Notes: a model not told the origin generated them from the sequence alone. A DNA stretch of 64,000 nt from Schistocephalus solidus (GCA_017591395.1 WEDG01011889.1:17705-81704), one strand, 5' to 3'. Positions 1 through 13,894 are shown, numbered from the stretch's first letter. Program-made: numbers and translations.

Positions 1-3000
1 TTTTTTGATAGTTCCTCGTTGATATTCGTTAATCAATAGTAAGTAGCGGAGTTAACCTGTGTCATTTTGTTCTAAATGTTTTAAGAGATACTGCTTTTAG
101 GAAACTAAATTCTCACACATGTATTATGAAGCGCTTGAAGCAATTTGTCATATTTTATTTGTGCTATTTGGTTGAACATTTTATTGTGGGGAGGTACGAA
201 ACTCTTGGGCGAAAAGTAGCGTTTGGGGTAAGCATTATTCTTTTGTTTAAGGTTGACTTATATGACCCCCTAAGCTAGTCATGAGAATAAGAATCGCCCG
301 CATTACAGGCATCTTTGCGCTAAAATATAGACAGTAGTCTGGTTTGTGGTAAGAGTTTAGGTCACATTTAGGATTATATCTCATGTTGGGTTAAAGTTTG
401 GTTGTAAGATAGATAAAAATATAAATTTTTAATGCTAAGTGAATGAACTGAAGGACAACAAAATGCGTAAAACCGCGTATAAAATCGTGCCTTTAAGATG
501 CGTGGCCAATCATCTATTTGAAAATTGACGCAAAAATGCACGTAGACAGAGAAACGTTTGTATCTGACGCGATTTAAAGATCGCCGCAAAACCATGATTG
601 CTAAAACTGACGGAACCTTTTACTGCTCAGTGATACCAACCACCATTCATCGGTTTTTCGAAAAATGAACACAAACGGGCCAAAATTATGATGGAAGATA
701 AGACAACAGGAGTTTACTACATAACAACGCTATTCCCCATGAGTAAAATGAGTGAACGAAACTATGGAGGCAATTACATCGGGAGACCTACCCCATCATT
801 CGTATTCGCCAGACAGGTATTTATCAGATTATCGGTCGTTTTTGGGCGATGCCGCACGGTTTTCTTCCGTAGCGCTGCGGTTTCTAGGACGCGGGACTTC
901 CCTAGCCACTCTTCGATTTAGGACATGAATTTGAAATATCTTTGACCAGTTCATCACCAATTCTGTGTCATTAACATAATGCTGTTTCGTGGTACTAAAG
1001 CCGTTATCTGGATGCAAGCTACAGAAAGGACGTCTAAGCCTCGAGGTAAATCGAGACACCATACTGACGAGTACAGATACTAGCTAAAAAGCCTTAGACG
1101 CGTGTATCGCAGATATTCTGCCAGTGCGAAGTTCGGCGCATCGGCAATGCACCTGTTTTAGGTCTTACTGTCAGTGTATGGTGTATCATCTCACCCCAAT
1201 AAATACTACTAACTACCTGTCGTCAGTTTAATGAATATGAAGCGGTTGAGGGACTTCGACCTGAGCATTCATACAAACATTTTGCATGCGTCTTTAGACC
1301 GTAGCATAAAGCGATCGACTCTAAGGTAGCAGTTAATTTCTGAGGAAATAAACAAGCAAAACTTTTGAAACTAGAGTGCCTATTAGGATGCACAGGGGCA
1401 TGCTGAGGGATCCACTGATGAGTCGAGCTCCTCGCAGCTGTGTCATGCAACAGCTCAGAAGATGGCAAAACAGGGGTCTGGGCATTTAATTAATGTCTAT
1501 ACAGCAAGTATGGTGTATCATGCAACCCCAGCCTACAACGATAGCTGCGTCTGTGTAGTGGAAATGCCATGGTAACGGAGATGGCTCGTAGAAACGGGGG
1601 CACCTGGCGCCTGGTGTTTTAAGCACCAGTGCTGTCGACGCATACTTCAGGAATCCCATCCCAAGGATACAACTGGTTTGTGAGACCACTTGAGGGCGAC
1701 ACATCATCCGAAATACGCCATTTCAGTTTCCATTTCCTTTGCTGGTAATACGTTACGTCGGGACTGCTTGTTAAACTGCATAGCAGCACTGAACTCCTGC
1801 TGAAAGTTACAAATAAAACAAAAACACGTATGACTTAAAAAGTGGCCTTAATTTTACGACGAAAGAATTAGGAGACATTAAAACGACTACGCAATTAAGG
1901 TGTTATAGTATATTTGATAGCGTAAACATTCACTAAATGACAGTTAACGCAGTTGTAGACAAAATTAATATAGAAATATACATTAGCTGGCCTTCCTCAT
2001 GAAGTGTTTTCGATTAGACAGGATAACTTAGGTGGGTTGGAAAACCGAAAATTTTGCTGAAAAACGCTACGATAATTCAGGCATAGCAAGATTACGACAT
2101 TTGACTAAGATTTGTTCCAGGCGTCTGCAAAAATAAACCCTTTTAAATGACAACTGAAGAAGCAAGTGGTTTTCCCATTGATTTTCGATAACTACGTTAA
2201 TCACAATTTACAGTAATTGTAAATAAAGAATTTTTCTTGTATGCGATGGATATAGAATTAAGTTTTTTAAATTAATATTTCATAAAACTTGTGTTTCAGT
2301 TTAAATAATTAGTTATTTTGAGATTTTCAGACGATAAAATGACCATTTATACAGCATTGTATGTTAATGTTAATGAACACTGCATATGAAATGCATTATA
2401 TCATCAAACGGGCATTAGGTTGGGATCAATATCTAATGCCAAATCGGGCAACCTGCAATCGCATTGTCCTTGTCATTTTCAGGTAGAAGAAAAAAGTAAA
2501 ATTCATCTATACAGCAGGTATATTTCCATAGAATATAGGAAACCGCACGTACTGTAGGTAGGGTTACAGAAATTAAATCAATTTAAAATCATGCAAAGAC
2601 TTAAGAGCAATACCAAGTTTTTAAACGACGTTTGTGTACTATCTACGAGAAAGAGATACAGACAAAAAATTGGGTAACACATAAAAATCTTTAATAAAAA
2701 CCGTAAAAAGGTTTAAAAGTGTGAACACTTCGGAAATAAAACATCACCATTTTTTGGGTTGTACAAGGATTTCACATATTTTGCAAATCTTTCAAAATAT
2801 CATGGATAAAAAGTATTTAGGTTCCAAGTAAACTTTTGCGCATTCAGAAATTTGAATAAAACGTGGTCCGTTTTCATCGTAAAACTCAATAGGCCCAATA
2901 TAAATGCTTCATTATAGCCTAGGGAAATATATGTTTTTCGTTACACAGATAGTATGCAGTACGTAGTTTTAAAACCGTAGGTACAAATGTACCTGCAATC

Positions 3001-3230
3001 ATCTGTAAATTATTTAGGAATTAAATTTTTTAACTGAAAAATAAATGGTTTAGACGTAAAATTTGGAGAAGACTTTATTTGCTAATAAATTATTAGGAGA
3101 AAAAATATTTTAACCATGTTGTGCATAATATATTTGACTTACTGTGGGCATCAAAAATTAATGCGAAACATTCATACTGATTTAATAGCCCTTCGGTGAT
3201 GAACCTCTTAACGATCGGTATAGAAACTCA
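1..3230. other. AT-rich stretch, nothing identified
   Basis: Short open frames below 82 residues with no recognisable domain, no GT-AG exon homologous to the missing TBC C-terminus, and no repeat shared with the rest of the window that I could see. 1710-3230 is particularly AT-rich. Confidence 0.6.
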
Positions 3231-3240
3231 CTCGTCCTTA

Positions 3241-3300
3241 GGGTTGAGTGTGGCTGGCTAAGCCAGAAATGGCCATTCTGGTCTTTCTTGTCTTTCTTGG
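3241..3300 (+). repeat. SINE body fragment
   Basis: Only the 3' body of the tRNA-derived SINE is visible: GTGGCTGGCTAAGCCAGAAA then TGGCCATTCTGGTCTTTCTT and TGTCTTTCTTGG. No tRNA head. Confidence 0.55.
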
Positions 3301-3477
3301 CATTTTCGATTTGCCTTTTCTACCGCAAGCCACTGTGTGGCTACTGATTGGACACGCGAGTTAGCTCCAAGGCAAAGCGGAAGAAGTGAGGTCCATAACC
3401 GATCGTTGAGCCCCCATCTACTATTGCTAAATTTTCCAATCGAAGATAAAAAAAAACAACGAACCCGTGTTTCAATT

Positions 3478-3605
3478 TTTAGAGCGTTAGACTTCTAATC
3501 AACAGGTCGTGGGTTTGCGCCTTCAGTGGTGCAACACCTAGGGTTTGGATTGACTGACTGATGACGGCTAATATGTCAGAAATGGCTATTCCAGTTTCCC
3601 ATCCA
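3478..3605 (+). repeat. tRNA-derived SINE copy
   Basis: GAGCGTTAGACTTCTAATCA resembles the anticodon arm, CGTGGGTTTGCGCC a decayed B box, then TGCAACACCTAGGGTTTGG and GATGACGGCTAATATGTCAG followed by AAATGGCTATTCCAGT as in the best copy. The first part of the A box is lost. Confidence 0.65.
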
Positions 3606-3612
3606 CCAATTT

Positions 3613-6600
3613 TCCCCGTGTTGCCCACACTCTCCCTCTCTTTTTTCCCTCTTCAATGCGTCAGGCGACCGGCCGAGCCTCTTACTCAGCTGGTAATCTT
3701 CGAAATAGGCCCAAGGCTGATATTTTTAGGCCTGTTCCTAATGATACCAAAACATACGGGATGTGAATGCGTGTTTCTGACCCAGTCGTCAACATCCTCA
3801 TCAGCAGCCATAACCTAATTCAAGGCCGTAACCGCTCGTAATTTGGCATTTTAGTCGAACGGGTTGTCCTTCAACCAGGTGCGATCGGGATCAAACGTTG
3901 ACAAGTGGAAGCGGCGCCCGTCGCGATACGTCTTAACTTTGGGAGAAAGCATGGCCTACCAACATCTGACTTAGTCTATTGCCCTAGCAAATGTTGGCAT
4001 AACCACGATGACTGACCAACACTAAGTACGCAGACTGGAACAACGACTTCTGGTTACTTGGTCATCATCAGTCGGTGGCCACATAGCGGCTAGCACTAGT
4101 AAGGGCGGATCCAAAATGCCAACAATAAAAAGTAGTCATTTTAATGAATGTGCTTTCTTGCATTTGATCAGAAAATATTTCATTCAAAATTTTACATCCC
4201 ATTATCACTGAAATATCTTGAGATGTTGTTCTTCTCTATTCAAAAATTTGTGAATTTTAATCAAAATTTCCTGAGATAGGTGAGCTACTGCATATTGTCC
4301 ATAAACATCCAAGGTAAAAGTAGATCGTTGCACCCAAACAGGTAATTCACACAACGCAACTGATAAGCTTGCGTTACTAATTAAAACGTCTCGTCTCCTC
4401 CCAATAAGGCAACACTGCAGCCCTCAGTTTGCAATATGAGCGTATTTTTCTGATCCCTGGTGCGTGGGTGAGAGCAGGAAGGTTGATTTTTAGCTTTTTG
4501 AGATCCACTCCCACGGCCCAACAACATGTTCCTCATTAAAATAAACCTGCACAATTCAACTTATCATGACACATGGAATTTGCTAACTGGCAGAATAACT
4601 CGGTTCCTCTCAGAACTACTCTCACGTTGCAATGGCTCCGTCTCAATACCACCTGTAGCGCTTTCAGCCATGCGAGCTCCTAGTGGTCCACGTGAAAGCC
4701 TGGCAAAGCCTTTGGGGATCCGTTCGTGTGTGGCACGCGTAAACGGGCAGTTTGGCATTGTCAGTCATTGCGTCAGAGCAACCATCCGGCCGATATAAAA
4801 TTGGGGGAGAGTACACTGTGCAATTCTGCCTTAATATAAATTAAATCACGCGAAATTTACCGGTGCCGCGACCACTGCATCGAGCAGTCGGCAGACGTTG
4901 CAACTTCCAACTCGTGAACTGCCCCTCCAATAGCTGACGAAGCAACAGAAATGAGCATATCCGCACGTCTGTTTTGGCAGACATTCCTTATTTGTATTTT
5001 CGTTAGCATACAGTAAAAGGATAGGTTTTTCATAGTGATTGACCGATCTTAATGGGCAAATACCAAAAACCAATTTGCTCCCACTTGTTTTCACGCGGAT
5101 GGCCAATTTGCAGAGCATTTTTTCCAGTTTTTAAACTCGACAGTGGACTGACTCTCATTTTTGATATAGAAGGGCAAAAACCACGGAAGTCCATGTTTTT
5201 CTCGCAGACTTTACAAATTATGCCGTGTTGTTATTCGATCTCAAGCTTGTGCTTTGCGGACAACGTTCATTCAAATTTAACCTGGCTGAAGCTGATCCCA
5301 CACATTCATGCCTCTGATCCTACAAAGTTGTGTTTTAGTGTTGAAGCACTCCCGCACTAACACCCGCCGCCATAGGGGCCTCGACTCTGATCCTATCTCA
5401 CCCTCTCTATAAAGTTTTACTGAGCTTTTTGGTTAACATTTCCTAAGGTGATTCGTTTTATTGTAAAGGCATGGTGACAACTAATCGAAAACATACTTTT
5501 GTTGACTTTGTACTGTTTTGGTATCTGCCATGATTATCATTGAGTACAGTTTATTGAAGTCTGCCTGGCGTGGAGGGAGTAATTTCGTGTTAAAACACTG
5601 ATAGAAAATTGACACTTTTCGGTTGCGTTAACGGTAGGAGATTATGCAAGATGGTCAGCGAACTTGGAACGCGAAATGTTGTTGCTCACAAATACAATTA
5701 GTTTAGTTGCAGATTACAAGTGACGTCAGACATAAAATCACTATATAAATTATCTCGATTTAAATGTATTCAACGGTAAGTCACATGCAAATTCCATCTG
5801 AGGTCCTGAAATAGGACTATTTTTAATTTTTATAAGAAAAACATGGTTATACAGTTTTTTATTTTTACTCAAATTGTAAAAAGAGGTATTTTAGGCAGTA
5901 TTGACGAGTGAATAGTTTTAGCACAGTGTGGGAAACACTCATGAACACAATAAAGGTAGGGTAATCAAAATTGACAGTCACTGCGCCATAAAGAGTTTTT
6001 CAAAAAGGAGCTTTAAACTAAGCTTTAAACAAAAATTATGTGATGTCTGGTGACAGGTGATAAATTTAGGAGTATTTAAGAATGTGAACACCTAACTTTA
6101 ATAGGCTAACTTATTTACGTATGATATAAGGATTACGTAAGGTATACACAGTCATTTTTCCTACGATCTGTCAAACGTTTGGAAATTCTAATTATCGGTT
6201 ATACAGATTTCCAGCTTAAAAACATATTTTTAATTATGGCCTTATACGAAGCGAAAGTTTAAAATGTTGAAAACTTGTCCTGTAATTAATTCCTGATGAA
6301 ATATGCCGGTTTATCAGGAGTGATGAGTCCAAATTTTAGCATATGAGAGTGTGTAGGAAGCTGTACATTACTAAGGGGGTGCACAGATGGGCTCCAAAAC
6401 CGACTAAAATTAATTTGCAGATGACTAATATTCTACCAAATAAATTTTTGCTGTACTGTAGTAGTTCTCGACTGACGAACATTTTTGTAGATGCTATCAT
6501 GCTTGTGGAGAGTACAGTAACTGCAAATAGTTGCAGTAGATGTACATTTATTTTAGACACTGATGCCGGTTTCATAAAAGTGGCCACAGCTGAGAACATT

Positions 6601-7220
6601 AACCAGTGCGCTGTAGTAGGTTGATACAGGAAGAGATATTCGAAAGGATTTCAGAGTAGAATAGTTTTAACCCATGAAAGGCTAAAAAGCACATATGGAA
6701 TTAGACAAAGAATTAACAAAGACTAGGCTATCCAGAGTAAAGCAATTTTATGTGGAAAATTATCCTAGTCACCCGTATCTCGCCAGAGGGAACGCGCCCG
6801 TAGAAGGTTATTTCTTGAGATTTTAATTTGAGTTACCTCCCTCCTTTAAAAATTATCTTTTTAGGCCGGTCTTTATAGCCTTGAAAAATTAAAATTCTGC
6901 TGAATTTCCCAAACTTTGTTAAAAGAGATAATGTTGATTAATCGCGTTGACAGGTGATTATTTAGGCTCGGAATTATTGCATGCTAAGTGCCATTGTTTA
7001 TATCGCGTAATGATATAGTGCCATGATAAAGGAATTTTTGACGTATTTCATATATGAAATTATTTTTTGCGTGTTGCCGCTTAGTTAAATAATAACTGAT
7101 GTTCAAAAATTACGGCAATTAAGTGGACACAGTCTCGATCGTCGCCTTTTACAGATTCATGGGGCGCTTCTGTGCGCCAATATTTGAAGGGCCCGACCTG
7201 ATTAAAATCCACAGATCTGA
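3613..7220. other. No gene identified
   Basis: A block near 4725-4770 (GTGTGGCACGCGTAAACGGG, then GTCAGTCATTGCGTCAG) resembles the GTGGCACGCGT end of family A. The remainder, including the 102-residue frame at 5052-5360, shows nothing recognisable. Confidence 0.5.
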
Positions 7221-7227
7221 TGAACAT

Positions 7228-7376
7228 TGTCGACAAAGACAAGGGGCCTGGAAAAGGCATTTCTGGCACATTAGTGGTCATCAGCCAGCCATACCCAACT
7301 CCAGGTGTTGCACCACCCGAGGCCTCGAACCCGTGACCTGTGAATTAGAATTTCAACACTCTAACCCCTGCCCGGG
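7228..7376 (-). repeat. tRNA-derived SINE copy (minus)
   Basis: Reverse complement of the family: plus-strand GCATTTCTGGCACATTAGTG, GTCATCAGCCAGCCATACCC, AACTCCAGGTGTTGCACC, and a B box seen as CTCGAACCCGTGAC, ending CTCTAACCCCTGCCCGGG where the A box lies. Confidence 0.65.
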
Positions 7377-7599
7377 CCTAGTTATCTTACCGGGTTAGAT
7401 CTCCATTAGATACTAAGTTTTCAAAGCACGCGATAAAGGCAGAATACGGTTTTTACGGCTTCTTTTCAACATAGGAATAACGTTCTTCGTAGATGTCACA
7501 GATTCGCACGTTATTCAACCGATATATAACAGCCGGAGTCCAATTAATTCTCATCGGTATCATCACCATCCACAGATTTTTAGGATAGCCGAATCGGAA

Positions 7600-7850
7600 T
7601 TCGTTCAACCTGAGAGACAGTCGAGGCCCGCCACGACGCCAGTGCTAAGAGTGGGCAGAGGGAAATGGCAGCTGCAGGCGCTAATTTGCAGTCCGTCCGC
7701 GCCCTTCCCTCGAGGGCTGCTGGGTTTTTCTTCATGGGTCTAGATCGGTAGGCTCCCCAGGGCAGCTGACAGCCGACGGGTCTTGGAGCATAGCCAGGGC
7801 CGCCTGGTGAGGCTTTTCTGCCGGTCAGGTTTGTTCATGTGTTTTTGCTG
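7600..7850. other. GC-rich block of unknown origin
   Basis: A GC-rich patch (CAGTCGAGGCCCGCCACGAC, GCAGGCGCTAATTTGCAGTC, CCCAGGGCAGCTGACAGCCG) within AT-rich surroundings, 2 kb before the RTE-like element. It could be a 5' UTR-like piece of a retroelement; not shown. Confidence 0.3.
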
Positions 7851-8529
7851 TCAGTCGTTCGATCGAGTTGAAAGCTGACAATCAGGTCTCTTGACCTGGC
7901 TCGTGGGTGCCCATCACCTCCATCCACGCCTTTGACCACGCCAAAAATCAAACTTATAACCAGAGTCCGCAGTGTGCCCTTCAAAAACTGCAAATTCTGA
8001 TTTGGTTGCCATGCAACCTCCGGTCCAACTTGGAGCACAGTGGGTGCTCATGCATAATGATTATCCTCAACAGCAGCAGCATCATCATAATCAGTATCCA
8101 CTTCCTTGGTGATCGTCGGCAGTTACCGTCTTCACCACTATACTGTATGCCGTAGTCGACAGACGTGTTTTCGTGCTTTTACTATTGGGAAATTTGAATG
8201 TATTACCTGGCCGCGGAGGGTTGAGTTCACTTTGCAGGCAGTTCCCATCGTAAGCGATGCAAGTGGTCTGCCAATATATTCATTTTCGACGCTTCGCCAT
8301 GGCATGGTTTGGTTGAAATTCCCTATTTAATCCTTGTCGATCACGCCTGCCCTTAGCAAGCGCTGCTCGCTGGTAGGCATAATAACCTTGGATCAACTGT
8401 AGCATGTAGTTCAATTCAGTATCTCTTCCAGTTAGCTGTGTGGTCCGTCGTTTGGAAACCACGGTCACTCTGCTGTGTTTATATTTCAGTGGTTAATTGC
8501 GACTCAGACGACTGTGATCCAGAATGAAC

Positions 8530-9190
8530 CACGTGGTAGATGCATTGGAGTAACACAGGATAGACTTTCAGGCGCTATGGGCCAGGTCGGGCTGTGGCGC
8601 ATGAAGATAGTTACGCCAGCCCGTCAGCCACAGGCGCCATCTCACACATCAGACAATTGACCGGTTCGACGATGGTCTGATTGTGAGGGTGGGCTAGAGA
8701 GTGAGCTCCACGGCTCAGCGCATTTATTTCCTCAATAGAGACCACCTGACGAGCTAAAAACTATCAAGGTGCGCTTGAAACTGTGGCTTGTGAAAAAGTG
8801 CCATCTGACGGAATTCTCGAACCGCGTGCGTTTTGCGCGCAATGGACGACTGGCCCACTGAGAGTCAGGCTTCAAAGGCTTCTTTCTTCATGTGACATTT
8901 ATGACCCTCCCACTCAATCGGATCCCAACTCGCCCTTCTCTGTTGTTGAGTTCTTGTTTGTGTTTGATCGAATTGCGTGGGCCAGCGCCCTCTCTCATCT
9001 CCGGTTTTCTTTAACTCTGTCTCAACACCAGGTCCAGGTGGGGAGAGTGGAACAGAGAGTGAGGTCGATGCAGTGCAAGTCTATTCTTACTATAATCAAG
9101 CACGAGTCACCATCCCTTCACCTACACGTGCTGAAGCATACGGGGGCCATCGTCGAACACGACGGTCAAACTAACGTGTGTGTTCCGGTA
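8530..9190 (+). repeat. Dispersed repeat family A copy, with a family B segment inside
   Basis: The left part CACGTGGTAGATGCATTGGA (8530) and the right part GCGCCCTCTCTCATCTCCGG, AACAGAGAGTGAGGTCGATG, GCAGTGCAAGTCTATT and CATACGGGGGCCATCGTCG (8985-9160) recur across the window. Between them, 8636-8745 matches the duplicated family B segment at 18 kb in reverse orientation. The 138-residue ORF here is not a gene. Confidence 0.65.
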
Positions 9191-9699
9191 CTCAGTTAGG
9201 GTAGCACCACACGGATGAGCATTTTGGTCGCTCCATTTGTCGTCGTACAGGTGCACCTCTAACTGGTACCCAACTGTCACTCTGTGGCTCATCGTAGCTT
9301 TGCTCTTTCCAGTGACCTCACCCCGAGCAACCGTCAAGAATGGCGGGCTAAACCAGGTGAGGGGTTCGACGCCGTATGTGCTTCCACCAGATATGTCTGA
9401 TTCCTCGATCTTCCCACCTTCGCCCTCCCAAAAAGTCCTACGGTGGGATGACAGCAACACTCGTAGGCGGCCTAGGCTAACTCGGGTCGCCTCCCATTAA
9501 AACAAAACCCTGACCAATAGCGGAGATCGGCAGCCGACTGGGATGTCAGCGAAGGGCTAGAAAAAGGTGTTTTAAACAAATGCTCTGTCGCACATCTTCT
9601 GCAGCCTGGTCGCGGCTCGCGAGATCTGAAAATACGTGGACGCAAAACTCAAACAAACAACAATACCTCGTCTTATCCTCCGTGCGATATCTCCAGGCT

Positions 9700-11515
9700 G
9701 CTCGAGTGAGTCCACTTACACTAGCAGCGCTGGAAATTCGTTCCCTTTTAGACAATCCTAGGAGCAACCGGCCGGAATGGAGGACGGCGCAAGTCGCTTG
9801 GAAACTGGCGCGCTACAAGGTTGACATTGCTGCTCTCAGCGAGACCCGATTCTCTGAACAGGGTCAGCTGGAGAAGGTGGGTGTCGGCTACACCTTCTTC
9901 TGGAGTGGCCGGCTAAAGGCAGAGCGACGCGATGCTGGTGTTGCCTTTGCCATCCGGAACGACATCGTGGGACGTCTTCCCTGTCTGCTGCAGGGTATCA
10001 ATGATCGCCTGATAAGCCTCCGCCTGCCTCTTCAGGGAGAACAGTTCGACACCATCATCAGCGCCTACGCTCCTCCCATGAGATGGTCTGATGTGGCGAA
10101 GGACTAATTTTGCGAGGACCTGCACACACTCCTGGTCACTGTGACGAAGGCGGACAAGTAAATTGTCCTTTGTGGCTTCAACGCCCGCGTCGGGACAGAC
10201 CACGCTGCCTGACAGGGAGTGCTGAGTCACCACGGTCTCGGTTGCTGTAATGATACCGGCCTCCTTCTTCTGCGAACGTGTACGGAACACCGTCTCATGC
10301 TGACCAAAACCTTCTTCCGCCTTCTGGCGCGAGAGAAGGCCACGTGGATGCACCCTCAGTCGTGGCACTGGCAGCTGCTGGACAATGTTCTCGTGCTAGC
10401 CAAGGCGATCCGCGATGCCGATGGTTGGACTGATCACCACCTCGTCCTCTCCAAGATGAGGCTCCGACTTCAACCCTGACGAAGGCCCCAAGGTAAGCGA
10501 CCGCCATTTAAGTTAGAAAAATTTTTTCACATTTGCCTGCTCACTGTTTTGATTTCAGCAACCAAATAACCCAGAAACTAGAGAACCTGCATGTTTCAGA
10601 CGATAAGACCACCGTGGAGACACGATGGTGTCAACTGCAAAAATGTCATCTAGTCCACCGCCATCGAAGTCCTCGGATCGCGCACTCCGTCAACACCAGG
10701 ACTGGTTTTGACGACAATGACGCCGACTTCAGTACTCTTACTCGCGGAGAAGAATAGACTACACAAAGCCTACATGGACCTTTCGGACTGACGCCCCCAA
10801 AAGCAGCCTTCTTTAGATGCCGCCGCGTTGTACAGCAACGGTTGCGGGAGATGCAGGACGACTGGATGGTCCTCAAGGCTGAAAATACGAGAATGCGGAA
10901 CGCAATGAAATGAAAACTTTTTCAAAGCCATCATAGTCATCCACGGCCCTGTACCAAGGGGATCGCACCGCCGCTCAGCTCGCAGGCACGCAGCATCGCG
11001 AGAATTCGCGATTGCGCTGGGCCGAGCACTCCAGAAGGATCCTTAATTGTTCATCAGCTATCTCCGATGCTGTCATAGACCGGTTCTCTGGGCGGACACG
11101 AACGATGACTTTGGATCTGCCGCTTTCCCTACCAGAAACCGTCCGGGCCACGCAACAGATTTCCAGTGGTAAAGCGCCGAGACACGAAGCAATCCCAGAC
11201 GTAAGGCTGCAAGCACGCGGCCCCGGCTGATGGCAGAACTCCCAACAATATTCCCGGGAGATGTGGCGCCCAGGACAAGTTCCTCAGGATTTCAAAGACG
11301 CGTCCATTGTACATCTCTAAAGCGGAAGAGGAAACCGGCATTTCTGTGATAACAACCGAGGCATCTCATTGTACAACATCACCGGGAAGATTTTTGCCCG
11401 TATCTTTCTCAATCGTCACGAGTCAATCACCAGAGTAGGGCCTGCTCCCGGAAAAAGCCAATGTGGCTTCCGACGACACTGATGGCCGCCAGGGCATCTT
11501 CATAATTGGTACCCT
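9700..11515 (+). pseudogene. Decayed RTE-like non-LTR retrotransposon (endonuclease and start of RT)
   Basis: Stop-interrupted translation of an APE-type endonuclease followed by the linker and first part of a reverse transcriptase. Seen in order: [15 protein letters not shown] with the catalytic ETR motif (about 9820-9860), [32 protein letters not shown] (ORF 9580-10107), then after stops LCGFNARVGTDHAA (10170), ADGWTDHHLVLSKMRL (10420), VETRWCQL (10615), FDDNDAD (10708), RWAEHSRRILN (11013), SLPETVRATQQISSGKAP (11120) and LYNITGKIF-like RT finger sequence (11370). The expected GDFN reads CGFN, so a catalytic Asp is lost. Several stops and frame changes are present and the copy stops around 11515, before the palm, so it is dead. 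Related full elements in tapeworms are usually about 3 kb. The ATG at 9580 is not meaningful. Confidence 0.85.
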
Positions 11516-11645
11516 AGAAGCAAGCAATATCTACTAGATGTCTACTAGATATCTATTAATCGAGATATGTATGTCGATGGTATATCTATTTTCTTTGCCC
11601 GCTTTGTATATCTCTGTAAATATCGATTAATCGAGATATAAGGCA
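11516..11645. repeat. AT-rich near-palindromic repeat pair at the break of the RTE copy
   Basis: Two 20-bp near-palindromes, ATATCTATTAATCGAGATAT at 11549-11568 and ATATCGATTAATCGAGATAT at 11620-11639, lie 51 bp apart exactly where the retrotransposon translation ends. A shorter CTACTAGAT unit is repeated twice just before them. Confidence 0.6.
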
Positions 11646-11649
11646 ACCA

Positions 11650-13355
11650 GCGAAAATGCTACCCACGCCTTCCGTTTGAATCCTTTCTCAACCTATTACG
11701 CTTTTTAACACGCCCTTGGGTCCGTATTATTAATTGTAAGGCTTGAGGTGAAGACGTTTTTACAGAATAATTTATTGAAAAATTGAAAAGGAATATGTTC
11801 AAAGGTTTGCGGTTTCTTTTCCTCCGACATCACTGTGTGAAAGGCGTTAGGGATTTACCGATGATAGTTCAGCATTTTTTGCCTGCAAGCAAACATTATT
11901 TTAGTTGATATTGACTAACCGTCTGCTGGACGTCAATTTGTTTTTGTTGCCTCTGGCAATGGTTATCAAGCGACCTTTTTAAGTTGCCTGGCGATGGTAG
12001 ATTCAAAAATCGGATAATTTATAGGAGCCGCTGGCATTCCAGGCAGCAAACACCTCTATATAGTGGCATTGAGACAGTTATTGATTGACTTACCCAAGCT
12101 GTCTTTAGACTTATGTCCTTTAAAATTAACGTGTCGACTTATTTCGTCGTCGAAGATAGCGATAAATATTCGTTTTACGAAATCATCTATGTTGTGCCCG
12201 CCGAGGCAGGTAGGATAGGAGGTCTAATACAATACTTATAGATGGCTTACCAGCTGATTACGAAAGTCTTGATTTAACAGCTGGTTATTCAGCTTTCGAA
12301 ATTCACATGCTGAATGTAACTGTTGTGGCATAGGATTTTTGGGCAGCTGGGGAGCTGCCGGACCCGATGTGCAGGGCTGCTGCCAATGTATTGCATCCAT
12401 AGCCGTAGAATAGCCCAGCGTTTTTCGTTGGGCCTCTACCACTAATCTACCTTAGCTGAGAGATCAGCTATCTGGTGACACATAATTAATATCGCACGCT
12501 GTATATTTGGGAATCCTCCTTCTTCTGAAGAAATTAAACGAAAAATGATGTGATCTTCGTTATTTTGCGCTTCACCCAGCGTATGGTTTTAAAGGAGTCA
12601 CTTTAGTGCGTCTTGTGGTTCCTGAGAAGATCAAAGTTATTGTCAAAAAGTTACTTATGGGCGATTAAATGGGTTCACCTCCAAGAAAGTAGAGTATTGC
12701 CAAGCGGCTTGGGACGCTGGAAAAAGCCTACGTGAGGGCAAGTCACTCATGATAAGGTCTACAAACGCACAGGAAAAGGGGAATTAAATAGTTAGCAGAC
12801 GAAGGATCGTCCTATTACTAGGACCACTGTCCTTGCAATGCTGGCAAACCACTCACTATGTGGACTGTGCGTTTTAGGGTTCGCAAGCATTGTTTACAAA
12901 AAGGGAAAGGATAGTAAAGTGGCTTCATAAAGGCTGTTGATGACCTCAATTAATATGTGCAATAATTGCCCACTTTCTTTGCCAAAACCTGGTTTGTGGG
13001 TGGAGGGCGTATCATGTATAGCACATGTAGATGAGCTGTTCAGCTCTTTCAGTTGATGGGCTCGGATTGCGGACCGAGATCTGGAGAGGGAGCGAATGAG
13101 GTTGACTCTTAGGACCCTGCTTCCACGGTTCTCGAGTGCATATTCTTTACTATAAAACAATTCGGTGCGCCGTTAATTTTAAAAACGGTGTGTTAAATGG
13201 CGTTGCTTTATCGGACTAACAACTGACGGGCTAATCCTATCCCTTCAGGACAAAGAGATGTGGCTGAAATTACTCCTTCTTAACACGACGCCATGGCACT
13301 TCCACTTAGTCAGGAGCTGATCTTGCGTGAAACCTTGTTTCATCGTGCGTTAAAC
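11650..13355. other. No gene identified
   Basis: No retroelement motif after the near-palindromes at 11.6 kb and no coding homology on either strand. Confidence 0.5.
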
Positions 13356-13361
13356 ATGTGC

Positions 13362-13510
13362 ATGTGGCACGCGTAGTCGGGCTGCTCAGCTTCATCAGTC
13401 ACCGTTCCCGATCTCGCCTACGGTATTATTACCTCTGTCTTGACACTGGATACATTTGGTTGAGAGAGTAGAAGGTGCAATTGTCATCGTCCCTGGGCCC
13501 ACCATGCTGC
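13362..13510 (+). repeat. Family A copy, diverged
   Basis: GTGGCACGCGTAGTCGGGCT, CTCTGTCTTGACACTGGATA, GAGAGAGTAGAAGGTGCAAT and ATCGTCCCTGGGCCC follow the family order with substitutions. Confidence 0.5.
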
Positions 13511-13894
13511 AGAGCATCGTTTTCGAAGGTTGAACTGTGGACTGCTGTCAAAGAGCGGGAATTTTACTGCATTCGTTGGGGTTCTGTAATCCTCTGCCGG
13601 AAAGGATAGCAGCTAACAAAAACACCCGAAAGAGGAAGCTCTTCATCCATTTCTTTCCTTCTTTTGAATCATGCGTTGGAGACGGCTGAATTTAGTTTAG
13701 GGGCTCCGTTTTGTCTTGCTCCATTTTGTCGCAGCTTTTGACGAAAGCGAACATAAAATTAAGTTTGGTACTTCCGAATCATTTCCATTTCATGATTTTG
13801 CAACACTTTCGCAGCAATCGGCCGGAAAATCGGGGTTTCCTTTGTGTGGCCTTGATCTATTAGTATATTGACCGCCTGAAGTCGAAATTAATCC

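Noticed and set aside
8783..9199. 138-residue plus-strand open frame
   Set aside because: Lies inside a family A repeat copy; other copies do not keep the frame open.
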